This document shows, piece by piece, positions 19,164 through 29,840 of a DNA stretch of 64,000 nt. Origin of the DNA: Francisella halioticida (lineage in GTDB: Bacteria > Pseudomonadota > Gammaproteobacteria > Francisellales > Francisellaceae); contig NZ_CP022132.1 of NCBI RefSeq assembly GCF_002211785.1, forward strand, positions 1,302,001-1,366,000, in the 5' to 3' direction. How positions within the stretch are numbered: position 1 is the stretch's first letter; the number at the start of each line of letters is the position of its first letter. Under the pieces are notes generated by a model. It saw only the letters and a program-made list of their open reading frames with translations, ran no database searches and was not told the DNA's origin. The position numbers and the translations under genes are program-made.

Positions 19164-19440
19164 TCTATAGAATTACCTCATAAATTTAATCATCGATTTA
19201 TAAATCTACTTTATACTAAAGTATTTTAATTAAAAATTAAATAAAGTATCTCTGCTATTTTTCATTTAATATAAAAATATTGTAAACGTGAACATATTTT
19301 ATAGAACACTTTGGCTTTATAAAAATAAATACTTTCATTTAAAAGTAAAATTAATTGCAGTAAATTCACTTTCATTATTTTTTTTGTTTATATACTATTT
19401 AAAATTATGGATCTCATTGAGAGGTGTTTAATTACTTATA
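19164..19440. promoter_or_regulatory. Divergent promoter region between the ilv operon and gltD
   Basis: This 277-base AT-rich region must hold the promoters of both the minus-strand ilv operon and the plus-strand gltDB operon. I see no leader peptide rich in Ile/Val/Leu codons, no attenuator hairpin with a U-tract and no riboswitch fold. GAGAGGTG (19420-19427) may be the gltD ribosome site. Confidence 0.4.
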
Positions 19441-20874
19441 ATGCTCAAGTTTACTCATATCAATCAAGAATGGCCAAGAAAACGTAAAAGTACAGAGAGA
19501 AAAAAAGATTCTAACGAAATATATAAAGAATTTGTAATTAAAAAAGCTCAAGAACAAGCAAGCAGATGTTCTCAATGTGGTGTACCCTTTTGTCAAGTTA
19601 ACTGTCCTCTAGGAAACAATATCCCAGACTGGCTAAAATTAGCAGCTGAAGATAGATTAGAAGAAGCTTACCAACTCTCTCAAGCAACAAATAATTTTCC
19701 TGAAATCTGTGGTAGAGTTTGTCCTCAAGATAGACTCTGTGAAGGCAACTGTGTAATCCAACAATCTGGACATGGTACAGTAACCATAGGCTCTATAGAA
19801 AAATTTATAACAGAAACTGCATGGAGTAAAAATTGGGTAAAACCAATAAAGGTATCTAAAGAAAGATCTCAAAGTGTTGGTATTATTGGTGCTGGACCCT
19901 CAGGTTTAGTTTGTGCAGAAGAACTTAGAAAACATGGCTTTCAGGTAACAATATACGATAGATATAATCGTTCTGGAGAATTATTAGTTTATGGAATACC
20001 AAACTTTAAGTTAGAGAAAGAAGTTGTTGGAAGAAGGATTAAGCTTTTAGAAAACAGTGGAGTAACATTTATTAATAATACAAACATAGGTACTGATATT
20101 GGATTTGATGAACTAAGAAATAAACATGATGCTGTTTTGATAGCAACAGGAGTCTATAAAACGAAAGATATTGATATAGGTGGAAATAACTTAGAAGGTA
20201 TAATTCCTGCTTTAAATTTCTTAATAAACTCAAATAAAATAAACTTGGGTGATGATAAGTTTTCTAATAAAAGCATGCATAATGCCAAGAATAAAGACGT
20301 TGTTGTAATAGGTGGTGGTGATACTGCTATGGATTGTTTGAGAACTGCTATTAGACAAGAGGCAAAATCTGTTAAATGTATATATCGAAGAGACCGCTTA
20401 AATATGCCTGGGTCTTCTACAGAAGTTATTAATGCTATGGAAGAAGGTGTAGAATTTATTTGGTTATCTAACCCTAAAGAGTTTTTGGGTGATAAAAATG
20501 TTAACGGTTTGATTATTGAAAGAATGGAGTTAGGACAACCTGACAAAGATGGTAGAAGATCACCTATAGCCATAAAAAATTCAAAAGCCATATTAAAAAC
20601 AGACATGGTTATTAAAGCACTTGGTTTTGATCCTGAGGATATACCTAAGCTTTTTGACCAAGATAGACTGCAAGTAACTTCTAAAGGAACAATAAAAATT
20701 GATACTAAAACAATGCAAAGCTCGATACCTGGAGTATTTGCAGCAGGAGATATTGTTAGAGGGTCTTCACTAGTTGTATGGGCTATCAAAGATGGCAGAG
20801 ATGCTGCTATATCAATACTTAACTATCTAGAATCATTAGAAAATAAGGCATATAGTTGTGAAACTAAGAAATAA
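19441..20874 (+). CDS. gltD: Glutamate synthase small subunit
   Basis: The 477-aa protein has the N-terminal cysteine-rich region that holds the Fe-S clusters (CSQCGVPFCQVNCPLG and CGRVCPQDRLCEGNC). It also has two dinucleotide-binding motifs, GIIGAGPSGL for FAD and VVIGGGDTAMD for NADPH, and ends in the conserved AAGDIVRGSSLVVWAI. GltD passes electrons from NADPH to GltB. It is intact. The next gene starts at GTG inside its last codons, a coupled arrangement. Because GltB is broken, GltD has no partner here and may be unused or act with another oxidoreductase. Confidence 0.95.
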   Translation: MLKFTHINQEWPRKRKSTERKKDSNEIYKEFVIKKAQEQASRCSQCGVPFCQVNCPLGNNIPDWLKLAAEDRLEEAYQLSQATNNFPEICGRVCPQDRLCEGNCVIQQSGHGTVTIGSIEKFITETAWSKNWVKPIKVSKERSQSVGIIGAGPSGLVCAEELRKHGFQVTIYDRYNRSGELLVYGIPNFKLEKEVVGRRIKLLENSGVTFINNTNIGTDIGFDELRNKHDAVLIATGVYKTKDIDIGGNNLEGIIPALNFLINSNKINLGDDKFSNKSMHNAKNKDVVVIGGGDTAMDCLRTAIRQEAKSVKCIYRRDRLNMPGSSTEVINAMEEGVEFIWLSNPKEFLGDKNVNGLIIERMELGQPDKDGRRSPIAIKNSKAILKTDMVIKALGFDPEDIPKLFDQDRLQVTSKGTIKIDTKTMQSSIPGVFAAGDIVRGSSLVVWAIKDGRDAAISILNYLESLENKAYSCETKK

Positions 20875-23800
20875 AAATTTAGAATTATTACGAAGCAATA
20901 ATATTTATCAAGATCAAATGGAACATGATGCTTGTGGTATTGGTTTAGTTGCTACAATTGATGGCAAAAAATCTAGACAAGTTGTTGAATATGCAATAGA
21001 TGCACTAAAAGCGGTATGGCACCGAGGCGCAATAGATGCTGATGGTAAAACAGGTGATGGTGCTGGCATACATATAGAAATCCCACAGAACTTTTTCATT
21101 GAAAAAGTCCAAGCTATGGGACATAAACCTACAAATACTGATATATGTGTTGGTATGATTTTTCTTCCAAGAAATGATTATGCTGCACAAGAAAACTGTA
21201 GAACTATTGTTGAGAGTGTTTTAACTAAGAACCATTTTAATATTTATGGTTGGAGACACGTACCAGTAGACATTTCTGTCTTAGGTGAAAAAGCAGAAAG
21301 AGTAAAGCCAGAAATTACACAAATCTTATTTTCACACAAAGATAAGAGAACCCAAGATAAAACTCTAGAAAAAAAGCTTTATGCATGTAGAAGAAAAATT
21401 GAAAAAATAGCTTTATCTAAACACCTAAAAGATCTATATATATGCTCATTTAGCTCAAAGTCAATAATTTATAAAGGGATGTTTCTAGCAAAATTTCTAA
21501 CTAGTTTTTACCCAGATTTAAAAAATAAAAAATTTGAATCAAGATATGCCATATTTCATCAAAGATTTTCAACAAATACTGCTCCAAGTTGGGATCTAGC
21601 TCAACCATTTAGGACAGTTGCACACAATGGTGAAATAAATACATTAAAAGGTAATCTCAACTGGATGAAGGTACATGAACAAAACATGTTTACTAAAGAG
21701 TTTGATTCACTGGAAGATATTATCCCTGTTATAGGTTGTAATAAATCAGATTCAGCATCATTAGATAATGTATTTGAACTATTAACAATATCAGGGCATT
21801 CTGCACCTTTAACAAAATTAATGTTAATCCCAGATGCGTAGTCTAAAAGTAGTGTTATTCCAGAAGAACATATGCAATTATTTAGTTTTTTAAATAGTAC
21901 TATGGAGCCTTGGGATGGTCCTGCGGCTATTGCAGCAACAGATAATGAATGGGTTATTGCAGCAACAGATAGAAATGGGCTTAGGCCTTTGAGGTATACT
22001 ATTACTAAAGATAACCTCCTATTTTCTGGCTCCGAAGCTGGCATGGTTAAAATAGATGAAGAAAATATAATTAAAAAAGGAAGTCTAGCGCCAGGTGAAG
22101 TAATAGGTGTGAGACCAGCTAAAGCTAAACTTTATAATAACAAAACAATAAAAGACTACTTAGCTGAAAAATATAAACATTTTAGTAAGAAGATTATAGA
22201 TTTAGATAAACAAATAATAATTAATAATGAAAAACATCATTTCTCTGGTAAAGACCTCTTACAAAGGCAATATGCTTTTGGCTATAGTTTTGAGGATTTA
22301 GAACTAATTTTACAGCCAATGGCTAAAGATGCAAAAGAAGCTATTGGATCAATGGGAGATGATACTCCTTTAGCAGTCTTATCAGACAAGTACAGACACT
22401 TATATTATTTTTTTAGACAGAATTTTAGTCAAGTTTCTAATCCACCTATAGACTCCTTAAGAGAAAATAAGGTTATGAGTATCAAAACTAGATTTGGTAA
22501 TATGGGTAATATTCTAGATTTTGATAACTTAACTAAAAGGTCTATTTATGTTTTAAATAGCCCTATAATGTCTAATTCACAGCTTGAAAAATTTAAAACT
22601 CTTTTTTATGGCGACTATAAAACTCTAGATTGTACTTTTAATCACAAGACATCTCTAGAAAACGGATTATATAAGATCAAACAAGAATGTGAAAATGCCA
22701 TAAGAGAAGGTTGTTCTCATTTAATACTTTCAGATAAAAAAGTATCTAAAAATAACTATCCTATACCAATGCTACTATGCGTAGGAATGATTAATAAATT
22801 ATTAATTGACTTAAATAAAAGAGGCCGGGTTTCGATCAATGTACAAGTAGCAGATGCTTTTGACACCCATTCATTTGCTACACTAATTGGAGTAGGTGCA
22901 ACCACCATAAATCCTTATTTAGCAATAGATAGTATTTATGATCGCCTCCAAAAAAATATTTTACAAGATTTAAGCTTTGATGAAGCAGTTAAAAGATATA
23001 TAAAAGCTATAAATTCAAGTTTGCTAAAAATTATGGCAAAAATGGGAATATCTGTAATAGGTTCATATAGAGGAGGTGGTAATTTTGAAACTGTAGGCTT
23101 AAGTAGAACTATCATTAATGAATTTTTTCCTAATGTGGTATCTAAAATCTCAGGTATAGGTCTAGCTGGAATTGAAGAAAAAATAACAAAAATTCATAAG
23201 CAAGCATTTGATAATGATTTTGATAATATAATGCTACCAATAGGAGGACTATATAGATCTAGACACAATGAAGAAACTCACCAATACCAAGCAACATTAA
23301 TTCACTTATTACAGAATGCAGTATTTGTAAACTCTTACGATAAATATAAGAAATATACTAAAGGTATATATAACCTGCCTCCTATAAATATTAGAGATTT
23401 AATTGATTTTAAAGATAAACGCTCTCCCATTGATATTAATGAAGTCGAAAGTATTGAGAATATACTGCATAGATTTGGAACAGGTAGTATGTCACATGGA
23501 GCACTATCTAAGGAAGCCCACGAAACTTTAGCTATAGCAATGAATAGAATTAAAGGAGCTTCTTGTAGTGGAGAAAGTCGAGAAAGATTTAAGTCAATAA
23601 AAAATGGGGATAGTGCTAATTCACGAGTTAAGTAAGTAGCATCTGCTAGATTTGGTGTTAGCCTAGAATATCTAAATAATTGTAACGAAATAGAAATAAA
23701 AATTGCTCAAGGTGCTAAACCAGGTGAAGGAGGTCAGTTGCCTGGATTTAAAGTAACTAGAGAGATAGCCGAATTAAGACATTCTACACCTGGTGTAACA

Positions 23801-25319
23801 CTTATATCCCCTCCTCCACATCATGATATATATTCCATAGAAGATCTTGCTCAGTTAATCTACGATCTCAAACAAGTTAATCCACATGCTAGAGTTAGTG
23901 TGAAATTAGTTGCTTCTTCAGGTATTGGTACAATAGCTGCAGGTGTCGCCAAAGCTAATGCTGATATAATCCTAATCTCTGGGCATAATGGAGGTACCGG
24001 AGCCTCACCTCAAACAAGCATTAAATATGTTGGGATACCTTGGGAGATGGGTTTAACAGAAGCCAATCAAATTTTAACTCTAAATAATTTAAGACATAAG
24101 ATTACCTTAAAAACTGATGGTGGTATTAAAACAGGTAGAGATGTTGTTATTGCAGCAATGATGGGAGCTGAAGAATATGGTATAGCAACGACAGCATTGG
24201 TCGCAATGGGATGTGTTATGGTTAGACAATGCCACTCTAATACCTGCCCTGTTGGAATATGCACTCAAGATGAAGATCTAAGAAAAAGGTTTACTGGCAC
24301 GCCTGAAAAAGTTGTAAATTTATTTACCTTTATAGCACAAGAAGTTAGAGAAATTCTAGCACAGTTGGGTTATCATAAATTGACTGATATCATTGGCCGT
24401 ACAGACTTATTAAAGCAAGTTAATAAAGGCTCTTCTAGTTTAGATGATTTAGACTTAAGCCCATTATTTATACAAGCTGACTGCGGTGATAATAAAAGAT
24501 ATTGTGACAATCCTACAATCAACAAAGTTCCTGACACTCTAGACCAAAAAATATGGCCAGAAATAGAACAAAATATACTTTCAAATGAAAAAGTCTGTAA
24601 TTTTTTTACCATTAATAATACTGACAGAGCCGTTGGCACCAGAATTTCGCATTATTTATTTAAAAAATATGCAACAAAAATCTTAGAAACTCCTTTGATT
24701 TTAAATTTTAAAGGCTCAGCAGGACAATCTTTTGGCGCTTTTGCTATAGAAGGTTTAAAACTTGTATTAGAAGGTGATGCTAATGACTATGTTGGTAAAG
24801 GTCTTTCTGGAGCAACAATAATTATTAGAAAATCAGAAGCAAGTAATTTGATATCTAATAAAAACACAATAGTAGGGAATACTGTAATTTATGGAGCAAT
24901 TTCAGGTAAACTTTTTGCTGAAGGTATTGCTGGTGAAAGATTTGCTGTAAGAAACTCTGGAGCTATATCTGTAGTAGAGGGTTGTGGCTCTAATGGCTGC
25001 GAGTACATGACAGGAGGTGTTATTGTTATACTAGGTACTACCGGAGATAATTTCGGTGCGGGAATGACAGGAGGAATGGCCTTTGTCTATGATTAAAAAA
25101 ATACATTTGTAGATAGATTAAATCCTGAAACAATAATCTTTAATAGAATAAAAAATCAATATTGGGCTACTGTTTTAAAAAACCTAATTATAGCATGTTG
25201 AAGAAACACAGTCAAAACATTCAAAGAGGATATTAGATAATTTTGATAATCTCTTAAGTAATTTCTATCAAGTTTGCCCTAAAGAGATGGTTAATAAACT
25301 AGAATTTCCTCTAACGTAA
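20858..25319 (+). pseudogene. gltB: Glutamate synthase large subunit, inactivated (gltB)
   Basis: The whole gene can be traced from GTG 20858 to TAA 25317-25319 but is broken. In-frame TAG at 21839-21841 replaces the Trp of a PDAWS-type motif. TAA at 23633-23635 replaces a Gln before VASARFGV, and TAA at 25094-25096 replaces a Glu after MAFVYD. Near 25195 a frameshift precedes HVEETQSKHSKRILDNF and the normal C-terminus KEMVNKLEFPLT. The class II amidotransferase cysteine (HDACGIGLVA), the FMN barrel (PGEGGQLPGF) and the Fe-S cysteines (MVRQCHSNTCPVGIC) are still legible. The stops are recent-looking point mutations. Loss means glutamine-to-glutamate conversion by GOGAT is absent. Confidence 0.95.
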
Positions 25320-25405
25320 TTAATAACAATTTTAAAATAATGTAAATATTTGTACACAAGTAAAAAATACTTAAAAACCTATAAGAAGTTAACTAAATAG
25401 ATACT

Positions 25406-25999
25406 TTATTGATACCAAGAGTCTAGCCTTTCTTTTAACTTATCTAGACCCATTTTGTTTAATGAAGAAAATAATTGATAAGAAATTTTATCTGTTGAGA
25501 TGAATGTTTTCAAAAAGCTCTCAATCATTCTATTTACTTGAGCTCTTTCTTTGTTATTTAGCTTATCGGCTTTTGTAAGAAGTACGTGCAAGTTTAAATC
25601 AAATGAGATTGCCATTTCAATCATCAAGGAGTCAAACTCTTTTAATGCATGACGCGAATCTACTAAAAGAATAATTCCTCCTAAGCATTTACGTGATGTT
25701 AGATAACTCTCCATTTCACTCTGCCATTGCTTCTTAATTTTCTCTGATACTTTTGCATAACCATATCCTGGTAAATCAACTAAACGTTTATTATCACCAA
25801 TATCAAATAAATTAATTAACTGGGTTCTTCCAGGAGTTTTACTTACCCTAGCAAGACCTTTGTGATCTGTGAGAGTATTTAAGGCGCTCGACTTACCAGC
25901 GTTTGATCTGCCAGCAAATGCTACTTCAACACCTACATCTTCAGGAAGTTGAGAAACTTTTGCTGCTCCCATTATATATTTTGCGTTATGATAGTTCAT
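25406..25999 (-). CDS. engB: Ribosome-biogenesis GTPase EngB (YsxC/YihA)
   Basis: The 197-aa protein is a small TrmE-Era-EngA-EngB GTPase. It has G1 [10 protein letters not shown]3 DLPGYG, G4 LLTKADKL and G5 SSLN. It assists assembly of the 50S ribosomal subunit and is usually essential. Its start overlaps the end of the phosphatase gene by 4 bases, so translation is coupled. It is the last gene of the minus-strand hflK-hflC unit. Confidence 0.94.
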   Translation of the reverse strand: MNYHNAKYIMGAAKVSQLPEDVGVEVAFAGRSNAGKSSALNTLTDHKGLARVSKTPGRTQLINLFDIGDNKRLVDLPGYGYAKVSEKIKKQWQSEMESYLTSRKCLGGIILLVDSRHALKEFDSLMIEMAISFDLNLHVLLTKADKLNNKERAQVNRMIESFLKTFISTDKISYQLFSSLNKMGLDKLKERLDSWYQ

Positions 26000-26481
26000 A
26001 ATTTGTACTCTAGTTTTATTTTTTCAAAAAGTTCATGACAAGCTGTATGAATCATTAAAAAAACTTTATCAAAGTTATCTTCATAATATGGATCTGGCAC
26101 ATCTTTTAAAGATATTGTTGAAGCATATTCAAGCATTCTTGATACTTTTGAAAAATCTGCTTTTGGAAACATCTCTTTCATCGTGGCAACATTTTCTTGA
26201 TCCATAGCAACTATATAGTCAAATTCTGAAAAATCCGACTCTCCTAGTTGTTGAGATTTTTGATCTGAAAGATCACAATCATATTTCTTTGCTGTTTCTA
26301 GTGATCTCATATCAGCACCATCACCTTCATGTTTCCAAATACGTGAGCTAGTACCACAAGATGCTACATAAATACTATTTTGGAGATTATTCTCTCTAAC
26401 TATATCCCTAAAAATGCCATGTGCTGTTGGAGATCTGCATATATTACCCTTACATACAAATAGTACTTTTATCTTATTCAT
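25996..26481 (-). CDS. Low-molecular-weight protein-tyrosine phosphatase
   Basis: The 161-aa protein carries the CX5R phosphatase loop near the N-terminus, C10-K-G-N-I-C-R16-S. The general-acid motif DPYYED (around residue 132) is near the C-terminus, giving standard LMW-PTP length and order. It dephosphorylates tyrosine-phosphorylated proteins or small phosphates in the cytoplasm. It starts 4 bases after the hflC stop, and its own stop overlaps engB. No tyrosine kinase gene is nearby. Confidence 0.92.
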   Translation of the reverse strand: MNKIKVLFVCKGNICRSPTAHGIFRDIVRENNLQNSIYVASCGTSSRIWKHEGDGADMRSLETAKKYDCDLSDQKSQQLGESDFSEFDYIVAMDQENVATMKEMFPKADFSKVSRMLEYASTISLKDVPDPYYEDNFDKVFLMIHTACHELFEKIKLEYKL

Positions 26482-26485
26482 AATC

Positions 26486-27403
26486 TTATTTAGCCTTTTT
26501 CATATCTTCAGCAAGTTGGCTATTTGGTTCTAGTTTAAAGCCTTCAAAAAACTTACTATCAGGCTTAAGCATAAATACAATTTGATTTTTACCATCAAAA
26601 CTCTGTTTATAAGAATTCATACTCTTTAAGAATTCATATAAAGGAACTGAGCTAGAATAAGTTTCTGTAAAAATCTTAGCAGCCTTAGCATCTGCCTGAG
26701 CTCTAATAACTTTTGATTTTTTTTCTGATTCTGCTAAGGTTACTGTCACTTTTGCATCTGCTGCTGCTTTTGTTTTTTCTGCTGCTCTTTCACCCTCTGC
26801 TCTTATACGTGAAGCTTCCTTATGTCTAGAAGATTTCATTCTTTGATATATAGATTCAGTAATTGTATCAGGTAAATCAATTTGATTAACTCTAACATCT
26901 ACTATAGATATACCAATTTCTTTAGACTGCACAGCAACATCTTTTGTTAGTGCTATCATTAATTTATCACGATCATTATTAACTAAGCTTTGAATATCAT
27001 TTTTACCAACTTCTGCTCTTAATGATGATTCTAAAAACTGTTTTAATAAAGTTTCCGCTCTAAAAACTTGTCCACTAGTACTAGTAAAGAATTTAGAAAT
27101 ATCATTTACTCTCCAAACGACATAAGCATTTATCAGAACATCTTTTTTCTCTTTTGTAACTACGCGTGATGAATCTGTTGTTAAAACTCTATTTCTCATA
27201 TCATAATTTTTAACTGTATCTAAAAATGGAATTTTGACATGAATACCAGGTTCATACTCAATAACTTTGCCATCTTTTTTAACAAGCTCACCTAATCTTA
27301 AAACAACAGATTCAGTACCCTGTTTCACTACAAATTTACTACTTAAAATCAATATCACTGCAATTATCACAAGCACTAAGATTATTTTTAAAAGCTTACT
27401 CAT
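26486..27403 (-). CDS. hflC: FtsH modulator HflC (SPFH/band-7 protein)
   Basis: The 305-aa protein has one N-terminal membrane segment (about residues 5-22). The SPFH/band-7 domain follows (VVKQGTESVVLRLGE, with GIHVKIPF), then a long Ala/Glu/Lys helix (about 190-250) of stomatin-type proteins. HflC and HflK form a large periplasmic-facing cage around the FtsH protease in the inner membrane. Its stop-to-start distance with hflK is 1 base, so the pair is cotranscribed. Confidence 0.94.
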   Translation of the reverse strand: MSKLLKIILVLVIIAVILILSSKFVVKQGTESVVLRLGELVKKDGKVIEYEPGIHVKIPFLDTVKNYDMRNRVLTTDSSRVVTKEKKDVLINAYVVWRVNDISKFFTSTSGQVFRAETLLKQFLESSLRAEVGKNDIQSLVNNDRDKLMIALTKDVAVQSKEIGISIVDVRVNQIDLPDTITESIYQRMKSSRHKEASRIRAEGERAAEKTKAAADAKVTVTLAESEKKSKVIRAQADAKAAKIFTETYSSSVPLYEFLKSMNSYKQSFDGKNQIVFMLKPDSKFFEGFKLEPNSQLAEDMKKAK

Positions 27404-27404
27404 C

Positions 27405-28472
27405 TTAGTTCCCTCCCTGTGTACTTGATAATAATGCTTGTTTTTGCTTATTACCTAAACCATAGAAAATATTTTTTGCACCATCACCATCTATTATAAA
27501 CACCTTATTATGTTGTAAGACATCTGAGATAGTATTAAAGTACATCTGGTTCATAACAATATCCGGTGATTTTTTATATATTGGTAATAATTGCTCAAAC
27601 TCAGCAACTTCACCTTGAGCTTGTAATACTATTTGCTGCTTATAAGCATTTGCCTGATCCACAATCCTTTGGGCCTTACCTTGAGCAACAGGGATCACTC
27701 TATTTGCATAAGATTCGGCTTCATTTTGTAGTCTAGCTTGGTCTTCTCTTGCTTTTATAACATCATCAAAAGCACTTTTAACAGCATCTGGTGCTTGCGC
27801 TGGTTGCATAATAACATCACTTATATATATACCAGATTTATATTCTTTCAATAAAGCTTCCATTTCTTGTTTAACTTTACCTGCTATTGATGCTCTTTGT
27901 GTTGTTAGAATATCAGATAAGTTACTATGTCCAATAACTTGTCTAACAGCACTCTCTAGTGATTGCTGTAATAATTGAGATGGATCTGTATTTGCAAACA
28001 AATAATCTTGTAAATTAGATATCCGATACTGTACTGTAAAAGAAACATGCACAATATTTTCTTCTGAAGTTAGCATATCTCTTTTTAAAGAAATTGTTTT
28101 TAACTCTTGCACATTTTCTTTATCAATCGTATCTATCCCTATTGGATACCAGTGTAAGCCCGGTTGAACCATCTTAGTAAACTTACCAAATCTAAGTACC
28201 GCAGCTTGCTCAGCAGGCTGAACAACATAAAATCCAAGACCTACCCACCCAACTACTATAATTACTATAACAATAGCAGCTATTTTCTTAATAGGTGGTT
28301 TTTCAAAGATTGGTTTATTTTTATTAACATTCTTTGAATAAATACTCTCATCACCATCATTATTATTTTTTTTCTTTTTACCAAAGAATTTTTTTATCAT
28401 CTCCTCTAAATCTGGAGGACCTTGCTCAGAGTTTTTGCTCCAAAACCATTTCTGCTTTAGCTTTTTAATCAT
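27405..28472 (-). CDS. hflK: FtsH modulator HflK (SPFH/band-7 protein)
   Basis: The 355-aa protein has a polar, Gly/Lys-rich N-terminus with PPDLEEMIKKFFGKKKK, typical of HflK. A single membrane segment (about residues 66-86) is followed by a band-7 domain beginning YVVQPAEQAAVLRFGKF. It partners HflC at FtsH. In most gammaproteobacteria hflX lies directly upstream. Here a plus-strand FAD monooxygenase gene separates them, so hflK must have its own promoter in 28473-28658. Confidence 0.94.
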   Translation of the reverse strand: MIKKLKQKWFWSKNSEQGPPDLEEMIKKFFGKKKKNNNDGDESIYSKNVNKNKPIFEKPPIKKIAAIVIVIIVVGWVGLGFYVVQPAEQAAVLRFGKFTKMVQPGLHWYPIGIDTIDKENVQELKTISLKRDMLTSEENIVHVSFTVQYRISNLQDYLFANTDPSQLLQQSLESAVRQVIGHSNLSDILTTQRASIAGKVKQEMEALLKEYKSGIYISDVIMQPAQAPDAVKSAFDDVIKAREDQARLQNEAESYANRVIPVAQGKAQRIVDQANAYKQQIVLQAQGEVAEFEQLLPIYKKSPDIVMNQMYFNTISDVLQHNKVFIIDGDGAKNIFYGLGNKQKQALLSSTQGGN

Positions 28473-28658
28473 AAATTAATATTCCCATAACTTTATAATA
28501 GTATTTTTCTACGCTTATAACGTACCTATTATATATAAAAATTTCTACATTTTTTGCACTATCTGCAAATAATTAACAAATGCTTATCTTTATATTATTG
28601 AATAACTAAGGATATAGCTCTAAAATTGGAAGTAAGACTAATTTCTTAAGGAAAGAAT

Positions 28659-29840
28659 ATGAGAATAGCTATAAATGGAATTGGTATAGCAGGGCCGACT
28701 TTAGCATGGTGGCTTAGAGAATATGGTTTTGAACCTATTATCTTTGAAAAATCTCCTGAGTTTAAGTCAGGGGGACATCTTGTTGACTTTTGGGGGCATG
28801 CATGTGAGATAATGGAAAAAATGGGGCTTCTTGAACAGTTAAGGCAAGAATCTTATCAAATAAAACACATCCACTGTTTTGATGAGAATGGTAGAAGATC
28901 CTCAAAAATAAATATATCTTCTCTTATTAAAGAAAATTATGGAGAATTTTTAAGTGTTAAACGTGGAGATATTTCATCAGTCATTTATAATGCCTGCAAA
29001 GGGATTGATATAAGATTCGGTACATCTATTGAAAACTTAGAAGAACAAAAAGATGGCATAACTGTTCATTTATCAAATAATACTAAAGAAAAGTTTGATC
29101 TTGTTATAGGGGCTGATGGTCTACACTCTCATATCCGCTCATTAGTATTTGATAAGTCTGAATATGAGGAATCTGATTTAAATAAGTATATTGCTGCATT
29201 TTCCTTAAAAGACTATAACCACTATGAGAAGTTTACCTACGCAATTAGTGTTGGTAATGACAAACAAGTTGCTAGAGTTTGTTTAGATGAGAAAGAAACC
29301 CTAGTGATGCTTACTATTGATTCAAGCTTAGTTGAAAAAATTCCGACTAGTTTAAAAGAAAAAAAACAACTCCTACAATCTGTGTTTAAAGATAATAAAT
29401 GGGAAACTCCTGACATACTAGCTAGGCTTGACAACATTGAGTATATTTATTTTGACAACGTAAGCCAAGTAAAAATGGATAACTGGTATAAAGGTAGAGT
29501 TGCATTAGTTGGAGATGCTTCCTCTTGCCCTTCTATATTAATGGGCCTAGGAAGTATATTTGCAATAGTTGAGGCATACGTCTTAGCTGGTGAATTATAT
29601 AAAGCCAAAGGCAATTATAAAATGGCTTTTGATGAGTGGCAAAATAAGTTAAAAGATATAATTAACAGAAAACAAAAAGTTGGGCTTTCAAACTTATCGT
29701 TAGCAGCATCAGATGAGATTGTAAAAAAATATCTTTCTACAATAACAATCAAAGTATCTTCAACACCTATTGTATCAAAATTTATTGGTGCTGGAATTTT
29801 TAATGACCAAATAGAACTTCCAGAATATAAGAAAGATTAA
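28659..29840 (+). CDS. FAD-dependent monooxygenase (aromatic hydroxylase/TetX-like fold)
   Basis: The 393-aa flavoprotein has an N-terminal Rossmann motif (INGIGIAGPTLAWWLREYG), the DG motif (LVIGADGLHSHIR, about residue 150) and the GD motif (GRVALVGDASSCPS, about 280). These three define class A flavin monooxygenases. The substrate is unknown; relatives hydroxylate aromatics, polyketides or antibiotics. AAGGAAAG lies 6 bases before the ATG. It is transcribed against its neighbours, and its stop overlaps the hflX stop region by 4 bases. It looks inserted into the hflX-hflK junction and is probably acquired; that is inference. Confidence 0.82.
   Translation: MRIAINGIGIAGPTLAWWLREYGFEPIIFEKSPEFKSGGHLVDFWGHACEIMEKMGLLEQLRQESYQIKHIHCFDENGRRSSKINISSLIKENYGEFLSVKRGDISSVIYNACKGIDIRFGTSIENLEEQKDGITVHLSNNTKEKFDLVIGADGLHSHIRSLVFDKSEYEESDLNKYIAAFSLKDYNHYEKFTYAISVGNDKQVARVCLDEKETLVMLTIDSSLVEKIPTSLKEKKQLLQSVFKDNKWETPDILARLDNIEYIYFDNVSQVKMDNWYKGRVALVGDASSCPSILMGLGSIFAIVEAYVLAGELYKAKGNYKMAFDEWQNKLKDIINRKQKVGLSNLSLAASDEIVKKYLSTITIKVSSTPIVSKFIGAGIFNDQIELPEYKKD

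Noticed and set aside
19164-19440. Leader peptide and attenuator for the ilv operon
   Set aside because: No short frame with runs of Ile, Val or Leu codons and no hairpin with T-tract could be found on the minus strand.
20154-20789. Long antisense frame inside gltD (also 21601-22044, 2547-2864 and 8338-8637)
   Set aside because: These lie wholly opposite well-conserved genes, show no family resemblance and lack ribosome sites. They are shadows of the coding strand.
20858-25319. Programmed readthrough or recoding of the three gltB stops
   Set aside because: The stops are TAG and TAA, with no recoding context. They sit at conserved Trp, Gln and Glu positions, and a frameshift is also present. 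Simple inactivation explains all.
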